Below are positions 12,730-23,761 of a stretch of DNA of 64,000 nucleotides, piece after piece (within the stretch, counting starts at the first letter, position 1; every line of letters starts with the position of its first letter). The notes under the pieces were generated by a model. That model was not told the DNA's origin, ran no database searches, and was given only the letters and a program-made list of their open reading frames with translations. The stretch is from NCBI GenBank assembly GCA_015847255.1, contig JADLZK010009305.1:62001-126000 (forward strand), in the 5' to 3' direction. The position numbers and the translations under genes were made by a program. This stretch comes from Hyparrhenia diplandra (Eukaryota; Streptophyta; Magnoliopsida; Poales; Poaceae).

Positions 12730-14806
12730 TGAAAGTGCATCTAGCCCTTTAGTGGGTTTTGGTGAATTGAATGCCAACATAATTAAAGGTCTGATAAGTT
12801 TGCTAAGTGTTGAACAGGAAACTAAGTCTATTACATATACTTGTGGATTGTGTAGTAACAAGTATATTCAAGGTTCAACAAGTAAGCAAACTTGATGGTA
12901 TTCCACATAGTATGGAAGCAAAGCCAAATTGTGTATTGTTGTAGTGGAAGATGATGGAAACAATCTAGTTGAAGCAAAAGACAACAATACAAATGGAATC
13001 AATGAAATGGCTTATAAGTTGTGGAATATCATAGCATCATGTGAAAGCAAGCATGCTTGGCAAAAGGCAAATGAGACAAGAGTTGATGATTTTGGATTGG
13101 TCTCTATAATGGCTTGTTTCCCATGAACAGAAGATTGAAATAAGTGTTGGAGTGTCAAGCCAAAATGATAGCATATGAGGAACCGTGAATTGGCTTGACC
13201 ATATTGATGTTGATCCATATATGTCTCTATGTGAGTCAAACTGAAGCTTGATTGGCCTCAACATTCATATCTATAAGAAGATCAAGCAAGGATCAAAGTG
13301 TTGAAGAAATGGTTATTCAATGGATGCTTAATGTGATGTGACTTGAATATGCCTTGATAAGGTGAAGATAGCAAGGAAAGGGCTTCGAGGTACTAAGTTT
13401 AAGGTGAAGGGCAAGCGGTGGCTTGGGACCGAGGTACCATGGCTAAGGTGAAGAAGAGAGTACTTGCATTTAGTCGAGGAACTAATCAAGCTATGATGAG
13501 TCATATTGTGTTAAGGATCAAATCATTAGTGGAAGTGACTTGAAGCCATTGAGTTGAACTCATATTTGTGGAAATGGTTCAAGTCACATGCTCAAGGTAT
13601 ATTTGCTCTAAGAGATGAGACAAAGATGATAGAGGATGATGTACAGGTTGATGGAACCTCTCAAGTGCAATGGATGGCAACCTGGACTCATGGAGGTTTA
13701 AATTCATTTATATTTTGAATCTTGAGTTTAGGACATGCCGTACTATTAAGAGGGATCCTAGAACCCTTGGCTACATGTGAACTAAATGCTCAAACCTCCA
13801 GCTCAGCCAAAAACATCACTCCAAGCCAAAACGACCATCCAAAACTCGTTTTACACTTTGTTGTTACGGCAGGGGCGGCAGTGGTGCCGCAAGAAGTGAG
13901 GTAAGTGTGCTGCGGGCGGGTGCGGTGCCGCGCATAAGTGAGGCAGTGCCGCACTTAATCCGACCGTTGGGGCCCGTGGGGTATAAATACCTATTCTACC
14001 CCTCCCACAACGGTTACCTGGCTCAGACCTTCTTCTTCCTCGTGAAAAACAGCCAGGACCTCACCTCTTGCTCTCTCTCACTCCTCCATTGTTGCTCCTC
14101 CACTCCCCAAGCTAAGATTTCGATTCCACCATCAAATCTTGAGGGAAAAGGCAGCAAACTTCGATTGGAGACCGGATCTACTACTTCCCCATCTTGAAAG
14201 AGCATTTGGTTCATGTTTGGCCGGTGTGCTAGGGTTCTTTACTCTTGGAGCTTGCTCCTAGCCGGCTAGGCATCGCCCTTGAGCTGCCAACTTCGTGTGG
14301 CAGCCTTGGGAGGTTTGTAACCTCACTCAAAATCAAGAAAATCACCCCTCATCTCAAGGGTTCACTCTCTTGACTTGAGAACGAGGGAAGGGACAGCTTG
14401 TGTGGCGAATCCCAATCCTTTTGTGGATACCTCAACAACATGGACGTAACCCAGCCTTTGTGGCGACGGTGAACCACGGAAAAAATCCTTGTCTCACGTG
14501 TGCTTTTTATATTCTTGCATATATATTCTTGTGAGCTAGGGTTTGTCTGATCTACTTTGTTGTTGAGTTCCTAGCACTTTCTATTGGATATATGTGATAT
14601 ATTTGTGTGCAGGAACACGGGAAATTCACCCGATCTAAGTTTCATTGCTTAGATTTCAAACGTAGTTTGTGTTTGTGCGCGGTGAGGCGATTGCCGCGCG
14701 ATTTTCTGAAAACTGCTTGAGTTGAGTTTTTTTACAGGTGATTTTTAAGATCTGAGGCCTATTCACCCCCCCCTCTAGGCCTCCTAGGCGACATCAAGGT
14801 CCTTAC
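12730..14806 (+). repeat. 3' LTR of the TR-GAG element
   Basis: This is a direct copy of 2391-4525, from TGAAAGTGCATC to CCTTAC, followed by the target repeat GGGGAGG. It is about 60 bp shorter, mainly from a deletion in the distal GC-rich patch (about 14670-14700). The GC-rich patch upstream of its TATA box (13981) is rearranged relative to the 5' copy. Elsewhere only scattered substitutions are seen, which suggests a fairly recent insertion. Confidence 0.9.
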
Positions 14807-15009
14807 GGGGAGGTTTCCAATACCGCAAACAAAGCACACGGCACGATGGCCGACAATCCATTCACATCAACGGCACGATGGCGACAACTGCGGCGGAAGA
14901 CGACGGCGGGCGGGGACGGACGACGGTGGGCGGTCCTCCTCCCTCTCCTCCTCCCCGGCCAACGGCGTCGAGGGCGACGGCGGGGGGCACACGGGGACGA
15001 TGGCGTCGG

Positions 15010-15330
15010 GGCGTCCTCTTCCTCCTCCAGGCCTACTCCTCCACCTCTCCCTTCTTCTTCTTCCTCCTCCTCCTCTCCTCCCTTCTCCCTTCTTCTTCCT
15101 CCTCCCTTCTCCCTCCCTCCTCCTCTCCTCCCTTCTCCCTACTCCCTCCTCCCTCCTTCTTCCTCCCCCTCTCCTCCCTTCTCCCTTCTTCTTCTTCCCT
15201 CTCCTCCTTCTTCTTCCCCTCTCCTCCCTTCTCCCTCCCTTCCTCCTCCTCCCCTCTCCGCCTTCTCCCTCCCTCCTCCTCTCCTCCCTTCTCCCTACTC
15301 CCTCCTCCCTCCTCCCCCTCTTGGGTTGCT
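15010..15330 (+). repeat. Polypyrimidine (TCC/TTC) low-complexity tract
   Basis: About 320 bases consist almost entirely of C and T in TCC, TTC and CTCCCT units with imperfect higher-order repetition; for example CTCCTCCCTTCTCCCTACTC occurs twice. It gives long artificial open frames in all three forward frames. It sits in the CACTA-1 leader. Confidence 0.9.
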
Positions 15331-15560
15331 TTCCGGGTGGGCGGGCGCGCCCGGCCTTCTTGGGGAGATGGGCGCGGCCGGGCGACCTGGCGGCCTTGAT
15401 GGAGGCGCGCCGGCGACGGCGCCGGCCTTGGGCGGTGGTGGCCGGCCGCGGCGCGCGTCGGGGCGGGCGCGTCGGGGCGGCGGGGGGGTGGCGGCGGCGT
15501 CGGGAGCGGGCGGGGCGCGTCGGGGGCGGGCGGCAGCCCGCCGGGTGGCGGCGGCGTCGG

Positions 15561-15592
15561 GTGTGTGCGTGTGTGCGTGTGTGCGTGTGTGC
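15561..15592 (+). repeat. GTGTGTGC microsatellite
   Basis: Four tandem GTGTGTGC units close the GC-rich leader. Such purine-pyrimidine alternation is a slippage hotspot. Confidence 0.85.
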
Positions 15593-15660
15593 GGTGTGGG
15601 TGAGTGTTAGAGTGTGAGGTGGGAGCTGTGGTCGGGTTGACTTAGTTTTTTAAAAAAAAC

Positions 15661-17160
15661 GCGGCTTTCGTGATGGATCGGGGCGGCTCACGGAAAGACA
15701 ACTCCTTTCCCGTGAGCCGCCCAGATCCATCACGGGAAAGAGAAAAAAAAAACTATCACTGCAAACTCCCTGTGAGGCGGGTCCCGCTGGCTCTTTCCCG
15801 TGAACGCGGCGGTTAGCTCACGGGAAAGATAAAAAAATCCACCGCAAGCTCACTGGGAGGCGGGTCCCGGGGGTCTTTCCCGTGAGCACATGACAAGCTC
15901 ACGGATATCTCATGCCTTTCCCGTAAGCTGCTCAAGGGAAAGATAGTTTTTTTAAATTAAATTTATTACCCCTCTTTCTTTTTGTAACATATATCTTTTT
16001 CAAACTTTGATCAAGATTACTTCAAAAATACCTTATAACATACACTCACCCATACATAATTGATCCTTGCGCGAAAAATAGCCATTATTTCATGTGGTTC
16101 TATCTCATTTTTTCATAATTGTATTTACTTAACTGCAATAAAAAATTATAATAATTACCAAAATAATCCAAAAATTCTCGAAAATAGACATGACACAATA
16201 TCCGAGGTCTGTTGCATATAGAAAAAGTTTCAGTAGCCAAACCACAACTTGACCGCCACATCCACATGAAATCACATTGGATCATTCTCAACAAACATGA
16301 AACTTCTACGTAGATGTTGGAGCTTGTGAACATCGATGCGTGCCAACTTGTGCAAAACGTTCCCAATTTTTATCATAGCCTCGCATAAGATATCATGACA
16401 TATTATCAAATTTCATAAGTTTTTGCACATCGGTTTATTTTCTAGAATTTTTTAAGCCATCAAAACAAGGATTAACGTTCATGATTTCGTATTAAGATGT
16501 TCCAGATTTTATTATTTTTTTAAATGCAAGATCTTACGTTGTGTTGAGTATGAGGAATATAAATTTTCTACTAATTTTTTTCAACAATTTGAAGCACTTG
16601 TAGTTCAAATTTGGCCTCATTTCAAAAATTCCTATAAAAGATAATAATTACCTAAATATATCAAATAAAGTCAATAATTCACCAAACTTTTAATATTGAG
16701 TGCAATATGATGTGCAACAAGTGTAGAAAAAGTTTGGAGATGAAAATCCAAAAAAAAAAAAAATTTCCGTGAGCGTCTTTTCCGCGGAGCGAGGATGTAC
16801 CCCTCACGAGAAAGGGGTTCCTTTGCCACAGCCTACTATTTGGCCCACGGAAAGCCTCGCTCACGGGAAAGAGATATCCCGTGAGCTAGACGGAGTTCTC
16901 ACGGGGAAAGGGTGGACGGAGGGGACGGAGCGGTGCGGGGGCCGACGGCCGTTCCCTTCCCCGTGAGCACCCTCCTCACGGGAAATGAGTGGGAGATTTC
17001 CCGTGAGCTGTCCATCACGGAAATTAGATATCCCGTGGGTATTGTCTTTCCCGTGATGTTTCCTCCGAGCTCACGGGATATCTTGTGATTTCCCGTGATG
17101 GGCTCCTCTTAGCTCACGGGAAACAGTTTGCCCACGGGATTTTGCCGGAATCCGGTAGTG
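15661..17160 (+). repeat. CACTA-1 subterminal repeats (CTCACGGGAAAG family)
   Basis: The unit CTCACGGGAAAG and its complement CTTTCCCGTGAG occur many times in both orientations in two clusters (15661-15950 and 16766-17150). Neighbouring inverted units form hairpins, e.g. CGTGATGGATCGGGGCGGC at 15669 against GCCGCCCAGATCCATCACG near 15716. In CACTA elements such arrays bind the element's TNPA-like protein. The 800 AT-rich bases between the clusters show no other structure. Confidence 0.85.
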
Positions 17161-17697
17161 TTTTGTATGTCTGAATGTCACCCGTAGCGTTAACACGGGC
17201 ATACTACTTGTATAGTTAAGAAAAGCCCTTGACATGGCACTATAGAGGCAGGATACAATCTGTGATTGAGTGATTGATCTATCCTAATTTACAATGTCCA
17301 TACGTGTACAAGACTACTATCTATAGCTAAATACAATATCACTCAATCACAAATCAAATCACGCCATGATACATGGCAGGAACTTTCTGGTAACACTGAA
17401 CTGACAAGGCTACAATTCAGGTTGGAAAGCCCTGAGGAGGAATCCGTGGATAGATAGATCACCAAACACGGAGCCCGTTTTACTTTTACATGTGTCTCTC
17501 CAACAGTTCGTCTATGACGTAAGCTCTTACATGTCTATGCAATCTCACATAGGCAGTGACGTAGTCTGGTCAGCCCAGCAGTGACACTACTATTTTCTTT
17601 TGAAGAAATCAGTGACACCACTATGACTGCCGGCAACTGACCTTTGCTTGTAGTTGACTACTGCCACTTGAGGTTCAGGGTCCTCCCAACACACTAG

Positions 17698-17704
17698 TAT
17701 AAAT
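17698..17704 (+). promoter_or_regulatory. TATA box of the aldo-keto reductase gene
   Basis: TATAAAT lies 134 bases before the start codon in an otherwise GC-balanced upstream region. It is the only convincing TATA element in the 300 bases before the gene. The CACTA-1 end at 17160 lies only 540 bp farther upstream, so transposon sequence may border the promoter. Confidence 0.6.
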
Positions 17705-17837
17705 TCTGGGACGAACAAGCTCGTGTCACCGAAAACATTCTGAACTCTGAAGAAGCAACACAGCACTATAGCAGCAGCCCAAGCAGTAGAGACTAGAGAG
17801 ATCGAGCAGAAGAACCATCTCGGCATCTCATCTCGCC

Positions 17838-20300
17838 ATGGCTGCTGCTGCTGCTGCTCCGGTAGTGTCGCCACTGGTGGTGGTGCCGCGCATGAAGCTG
17901 GGGTCGCAGGGGCTTGAGGTCTCGGCCCTAGGCCTGGGCTGCATGGGAATGACCTTCGCGTACGGCCCCGCCAAGCCCGAGCAGGACATGGTGAGGCTGA
18001 TCCACCACGCCGTCGCCGCCGGCGTCACCTTCCTCGACACCTCCGACTACTACGGCCCGCACACCAACGAGCTCCTCCTGGGCAAGGCGCTGCAGCTGGA
18101 GGACGGCGGCGGTGGGGTAATCAGGGACAAGGTGCAGCTGGCCACCAAGTTCGGCGTCTTGTACGTCGACGGCAAGCAAGATGTCCACGGTGACCCGGCG
18201 TACGTGTGGGCGGCGTGCGAGGCCAGCCTCCGTCGGCTTGGCGTCGACTGCATCGATCTCTACTACCAACACCGCATCGACACCAGGGTACCCATTGAAG
18301 TCACGGTGAGCGTCCTCTGCACTCCTGCTCCTGCTCCTGTCTTTCGTTTGTTCTAAGAAGAGAATGAAGTTAATAATGATACTGTGCTAAATCAAATTTA
18401 TAATTTAGTGCAATAGTAAACTTAGTTTTTGCATGCGTTCTTGCTAGATTTGTGAGCTCAAGAAGCTAGTTGAAGAAGGGAAGATAAAATACATAGGTTT
18501 ATCTGAAGCCTCTGCTTCGACAATCAGAAGAGCTCACGCGGTTCATCCTATCACCGCGGTGCAGCTGGAGTGGTCAATATGGTCTAGAGATGTGGAACAA
18601 GATATAATCCCTACTTGCAGGTATTTATTTAATTCTGTGCTTATTATTTTATTAGCATGATACTTCAATCACTAGTGACAATGTGACATAGCTAGTAAAT
18701 AGTAAGTTTATTTTCCTGATTTATTTATGACGTCATTACCCTGATCATGTCATCAGAGAACTTGGAATCGGGATAGTGGCTTACAGTCCACTAGGTAGAG
18801 GTTTCTTGTCTGGTGGAGCAAAGCTGATTGACTCTCTCTCAGAACAGGATGCCCGGAAGAAGGTGAAGTCTATTACTGCTACCTATATACAACTTTGCTT
18901 GTAAATTCTCCTTTTGAGGCTGATTTGAACTGGAAATGTCCATGTATTCTGATTGCAAGCTAACTAACCATAATCTCCAGAATAATTTATTCATCTTTTG
19001 ATTTACAAATCGCATAGCATGTGGTAATTTTAATACATATAACTAATCAAAATTACTTATCATTTTTTACTCTATAGAATTTTAAAAAGTAAAGAGACTA
19101 TGTGCACCTTAATTTGCATTGTCTGTACATGTAGAAGTATTTGTTTTTATAAACAATAGAGTAGTTAGAATTATACTATAACTGTAGATATATATGTCAT
19201 ATTATTTTAAAATATAAATTTATCTAAAGTAGTAACGTACACAACTTACTATTATAGGATATTAATATAATTTGAAATATAGATATGTTATATTATTTTT
19301 TAAAATATAATTTTATCTAATGTAGCAACTTACACAACTTACTATTATAGGAAATTAATATAATTTAAAATGAAATCATTAGTTCCTGGTATGTCTATCA
19401 TTAAGGAAAACATCTTTGATGATTGCCAAAACATATAAATATTGTGTATGCATGTATACATGATCTATACGATGGCACAACAAGTTATATGCAAGAATAA
19501 TGAACGAAGTGGGTAATTTAGAAACATATATTGCTGCAATTGTAGTTATTGATTTTTTTTCATAATAGCGTATCTTGGTAGTTTAGATGTATCTTGTGGA
19601 GACATTTCAGATTTACTTTTAACAATTAAAAAGCATAGTAATTTTATTGTTTAGGGGTTATCAATCATAATGGTAGGGTGGGTAATTTAGATGCAAATTT
19701 AGACATTTACTTTAGATTGTCTCATAATGGCAAAATGTGTGTGATTCAGACATAGATTTTTAGGGGTTAAATGGCAAATGAGGGCAATTTTGTTTAGTAA
19801 ACAAAGTAGATCTTATTGCTCTTATTATTGAAAGTGATTTGAGTCAAATGTTGTGATGGCCAAATTATTCTGATGAAGGATCTGTTGGAGGCGTCTAACT
19901 AGTAATAGTAATATGCATGGTTAGTTGCATCTTTTCATTAAGAATTTCTATTGTTCTGCAGAATTACCCAAGATTTCAACCGGAGAATCTTGACAAGAAT
20001 GCCCAAATATTTGAGCAAGTTAATTCAATGGCGACAAGAAAAGGATGTACGCCATCACAACTTGCATTAGCTTGGGTTTGTCATCAAGGCAGCGATGTTT
20101 GTCCCATACCTGGCACAACAAAAGTCGAAAATTTCAACCAGAATATTGGAGCATTATCTGTGAAACTCACACCAGAGGAAATGAATGAACTCGAGTCATA
20201 TGCTGCTGCTAGTGATGTCCAGGGAGACAGATATCTTCAGATGGACAACACCTGGAAGTATTCTGAGACTCCTCCACTATCGTCATGGAAATCTGAGTAG
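17838..20300 (+). CDS. Aldo-keto reductase (AKR13, IN2-2/perakine reductase-like), four exons
   Basis: This encodes an NADPH-dependent reductase of the plant group that includes IN2-2, auxin-induced PCNT115 and perakine reductase; these act on aldehydes and ketones in the cytosol. Coding exons are 17838-18305, 18448-18620, 18757-18862 and 19962-20300. All introns are GT-AG with consistent phases, giving 361 residues, normal for the family. The catalytic tetrad is visible: Asp67 and Tyr72 in FLDTSDYYG, Lys104 in LATKFG, His145 in YYQHR. The later SPLGRGFLSG and PIPGTTKVENFNQN segments fit cofactor binding in the TIM barrel. The start follows a poly-Ala N terminus (MAAAAAAP), as in cereal homologues. 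Intron 3 is 1.1 kb and AT-rich. This is the only uninterrupted protein-coding gene in the window. Substrate cannot be told from sequence. Confidence 0.95.
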
Positions 20301-21414
20301 CCTGATGTCCGAAGTTTAGTATCTTGGTATAAAAGCAATTTCTGGTATCTTCAACTATGTGTGGTATAATGGTTGCAAATACTTGGCTTGCGGGGTTTAC
20401 ATTGCAATCATGTCCTTTAGATCCTCTTGGTGTTGTTACCTACACTGGTATGACTAGCTAGTACTCATCATAGCAAAAGTTATGCAAGTAAGAGCAATAT
20501 ATGTTGAATTAAAACTAGGGTAATAATCTAAAACACCTATATGTAGATCCCCCACCAGGGGCTAATTTAAGAGTTCTCAGGGTTCTCATTGGTCCACATC
20601 ATTGGTAACGGCAGCAGCCATTCACCCATCCATTCATCGCCCTCCACCCTGGCCACTAAGCATGCATGAAAGGTCAGATGAATCGGCGTTGTGCTATTAT
20701 TGTCCACCTTCCCGATTCAATTACACGATGCCAAAGGTCTCCACTCTCCATGATGAGAGTCGACGAGTCACCGCTCCACGATCCTATATATAGTACGCCG
20801 TTTTGAGTCGAGGCTCGCTGGGCGCATAGTCCGCCTGATAGTCCGCAGCCTTGATCGCGTTCGGAGCCGCCGCCTTGATCGCGTTCGCTTGGAGCCACCA
20901 CCAGTCCACCATCAATGTCGCGACCTCGCGCGCGCAGCGTTGTGCTCCCCACGCTTGGACTTAGAGCCATCGCGGTGGTCGCGTTCGCTCATAGTGTCGC
21001 CGCCTTGACTGAGCGTGCTCGGACTTGCCGTACCCCGTGTGTTCGTAGCCACCGCCATGGTCGCAAGACGCTTCAGAGCCGCTCCTGGCCATCATTGGCG
21101 GAGTACCCGGCAGGGCAAGGTAAGGCTCCGCTGGAAATCCCCACCCCAGGTTGATCTAGCCGGCGCCCGGCGGCCGCCATGGATGGCCGCAGGCAGTTTT
21201 CAACATCGAAGGTCTCAACGACTGAATCGTTATTTTCTTTTTGGTCTTTTGGGCAGTCCACTGCTTTTTGGGCCGCCTTGTGGAGTTGTGGGCTTCTATG
21301 TGACTATGTTTTATTCTTTTAGAACGGGGACTGCTGGACTGATCGTATCGTATTCGATTTACCATCGTGACTCGGCGACTCGGCGACTTCGGCTTCTCGC
21401 CTCATCCAGATCTA
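20301..21414 (+). other. 3' flank and unassigned GC-rich intergenic sequence
   Basis: The 3' untranslated region of the reductase gene probably covers the first few hundred bases. From about 20800 to 21200 the sequence is GC-rich, with overlapping short frames on both strands and loosely repeated CCGCCTTGATCGCGTTCG-like phrases. No domain is recognised. Confidence 0.5.
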
Positions 21415-21430
21415 GTCCTCATCAGTCATC

Positions 21431-21573
21431 TTTTTTTTTTAGAGACCACGCCGTTGCGCGTATTTCATTAAGAAGAGGAGTGTTAAAATAATACAGATCA
21501 CGGTAACCATGTAGTTACCGAAATGGCCTAAAGACTACTGGATACACCCCAAAGATTACATTGTTACAGGTTT
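21431..21573 (-). mobile_element. 5'-truncated LINE tail with target-site duplication
   Basis: A 143-bp insert begins with a T run on the plus strand (the poly-A tail read backwards) and continues as a LINE 3' tail, including AATGAAATACGCGCAACG on the minus strand. It is flanked by a perfect 16-base duplication, GTCCTCATCAGTCATC, at 21415-21430 and 21574-21589. Severe 5' truncation plus a long duplication is typical of non-LTR retrotransposition. Confidence 0.85.
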
Positions 21574-21589
21574 GTCCTCATCAGTCATC

Positions 21590-22970
21590 ACCAGTACTCA
21601 TCCAAATATCCAATCCATTTGCAATTTGCTGCACCGCTGCAGCAGCGAGCCGGCGAGGGCGAGCGGTAATCACGTCAGGACGAGGAGTCCACGACACGAA
21701 CTGCTATTCTGTGATCACGAATTTTTTCGTCCTCCGCCACTGCTGGCCAAGAGCCCTGTTATACTGCACGTGCCCTGAGGTAGCACGTGACTGGTGAAGG
21801 AGATGCAGTGCTACGACATCTACACCACCGGGCACCAACAGGCAAAAGCCCATCGCCAGGATCATCTTCATCTTCATCCATGTCCACACGGTGTGGTCAG
21901 CTAGAGCGGTCTTCCGTTGCTGCGGTCGCCTGGAGAGAAGGGCTCTTCAGTTGCCACGCCGCTGCAATATCTTGGCATGTGAAGAGGAGCAGCCTGCTTC
22001 CGTACGGCCCTAAGGCCTGGCTGCCGCAGAGCACGGGCATGGGATGAATTCAACTATTCCTGCTTGCGCTAGATGCAGTCTTTTCCCTCCAGCATCAACT
22101 CACCACACGTTCTTGCAAATGTGCGTGTTATCTCAGGTGTTTTGCAAGTAGGAATTCCTCTTTTCCTCTATATTATGACATTTATAATCCGTGAAATAAA
22201 CCATTTGCTTTCTTATTTGTATTTTTATATATATTTTCTACGATGGCATATATAGCCCATGTAGAGATCAATCATTTTGAAGCAATATATAATACATTTG
22301 GCAGTACCAAGATGAAATTCTTCAAATTCTAATTAAATTTATTCTAAAATTATACTCAATACCAAGTAGAACGCCGGAATTCGAATTCCCCTAGTATTGC
22401 ATACATATCACTCCTTGGTAGTGGCGTGCTCTTAAGAGATAATGTTTCTCTCCCAAATCCATCTTTTCAGTTCACGAAAAGCATGCAAATTGATATGGTT
22501 TATTGTATATTCATTCTAGTTTCATAACATCCCAAAAATTAGTGTAGTTGTTAACACTGAAAAAGGCAACATCAAATTGTTCTACTCAACCTTTTCCCTT
22601 TTTGAAGCATGTTAGTTATTTCACGTAAACTTTGTTGCGTGTTGGTGTATGTTGGGTGTCAGTTTAGGCCATGATGTGGGTGCTTAAAGCTTACGTAGTA
22701 GACAAGGGAGGCACCAAAAAGGAATAGATAAAAATCATTTTTGCTATTTTGCATTTTTTTTTTTTTATTTTCATGGCCATTACATTCTCAATCCATTGAG
22801 GACCAGCACAATCCAAAAGTTTAATTTAATCAAAAAGAGTGGACAATTTACTTATATTTCAACACTTTGGGTGTTTGACTGAAGCGAAGTATAGGCTGAC
22901 CCCTAGTTGTTTAAAAAATCTATGAAGACTCCAGTGTCAAAGTACTGTTGTCAACCATTAGTGCTTTAGG
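21590..22970. other. Intergenic sequence, nothing recognised
   Basis: AT-rich with a moderately GC-rich patch (21640-22040) containing only short shadow frames. I see no domain, tRNA or paired termini. Confidence 0.5.
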
Positions 22971-22974
22971 AAAC

Positions 22975-23520
22975 TGAAATGGCACATAACTTGTTGCGAG
23001 AACTACTTTCTTGATGCCGAGGTGATACAATGCTTTGGCATCAATCCATTTGGTGAGATACATTTTACTGCTATCAGTACAGAGTGAATGTTTCCAAACG
23101 CTATTTGGAGGGGTCCAACACCATACCCCATCATTTCAAGGGCATGTTCATCAAATCAACACTGTGTAATGCTCTGGGGCTTGAATTTACATTTGCTATC
23201 ATCTGGCAGCCTTCACATGTTTGAGCAATTTGCATAGCATCTGCTATGGTTGTTGGTCAGTAAAATTGTTGCCTTATTGCTTTCCTGACTATAGTGCTCT
23301 AGGACAGTTATGAGATCCACAAACTCGACGATGGATCTCCCGTGGTAGATAAATACCTTCTTGTTGAGCGACAATGCATTTGAGGAGTGGTGTGCAGACA
23401 CACGTAAAGGTCTTTGCCAATGAATCATATATCCTCTAAGCTCTCTGTTGCATATACTTCGGTTGTGTAAATGATTAAAAGAGGCAGTCATTTTCCTACC
23501 TAAGACCCGTCTGACCATTT
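22975..23520 (-). pseudogene. Decayed Ty3/gypsy integrase fragment
   Basis: On the minus strand, around 23160-23280, the reading RQQFY(stop)PTTIADAMQIAQ followed by CEGCQM matches the zinc-binding end of a gypsy integrase, with Trp-to-stop changes. Farther down are WGMVLDPSK and, in a shifted frame, TKWIDAKAL (about 23010-23060), matching the start of the integrase core. No LTRs or neighbouring pol domains are seen. It is an old relic between two genes. Confidence 0.75.
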
Positions 23521-23761
23521 ACAAAGGTTGCTCCCAGAAATGCATGCCTCTATTAATCAGGGGACATGTATCCTAATTTTTTTTTTTTTGAGTAATGTTC
23601 AAAGCAGGGTAAGAACACAAGAAGCTTCAATATTGAATGCATGATACTAATTCACAATACTTTATCTTCCACATACATGTACAATACACTAGCTTTTGGT
23701 TTTTTGATACACATTGATTTATAGCAACTGTACAAAGTTGTAAACTCATGGTTCAGTTCCA

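Larger units (their letters stand above)
2391..14806 (+). mobile_element. Non-autonomous LTR retrotransposon, Gag-only (TR-GAG type, Sirevirus-like)
   Basis: Two long direct repeats (2391-4525 and 12730-14806) flank an internal region with a tRNA-Met-type primer site, a gag with three CCHC knuckles, and a polypurine tract next to the 3' LTR. The target repeat GGGGAGG is at 2384-2390 and 14807-14813; the true duplication is probably its last 5 bases. No frame between 6685 and 12729 shows protease, integrase, reverse transcriptase or RNase H motifs, so transposition would need enzymes from another element. The tract AAAAAGGGGGAGATTG, repeated internal copies of it, and a long Cys-rich Gag are typical of Sireviruses (Ty1/copia). 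It is inserted in CACTA-1 and is therefore younger than it. Gag-only elements with LTRs are known in plants as TR-GAGs; placing this one there is inference. Confidence 0.87.
14807..17160 (-). mobile_element. CACTA-1 transposon, right part and terminus
   Basis: The sequence resumes after the retrotransposon and runs to CCGGAATCCGGTAGTG at 17160; read from the other strand it begins CACTACCGGATTCCGG, a CACTA terminus. Since the transposase reads leftward, this is the element's 5' end. In order it holds a GC-rich leader (14807-15640), subterminal repeats (15660-15950), an AT-rich stretch (15960-16760) and more subterminal repeats to the end. Several GC-rich open frames of up to about 250 residues in 14846-15617 overlap in three frames and are low-complexity Ser/Pro/Leu strings, so I do not regard them as genes. 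Confidence 0.85.

Noticed and set aside
14846..15617. Three overlapping open frames of 173-254 residues
   Set aside because: They come from a polypyrimidine tract and GC-rich microsatellites, are Ser/Pro/Leu or Arg/Gly strings, and are open in all three frames at once.
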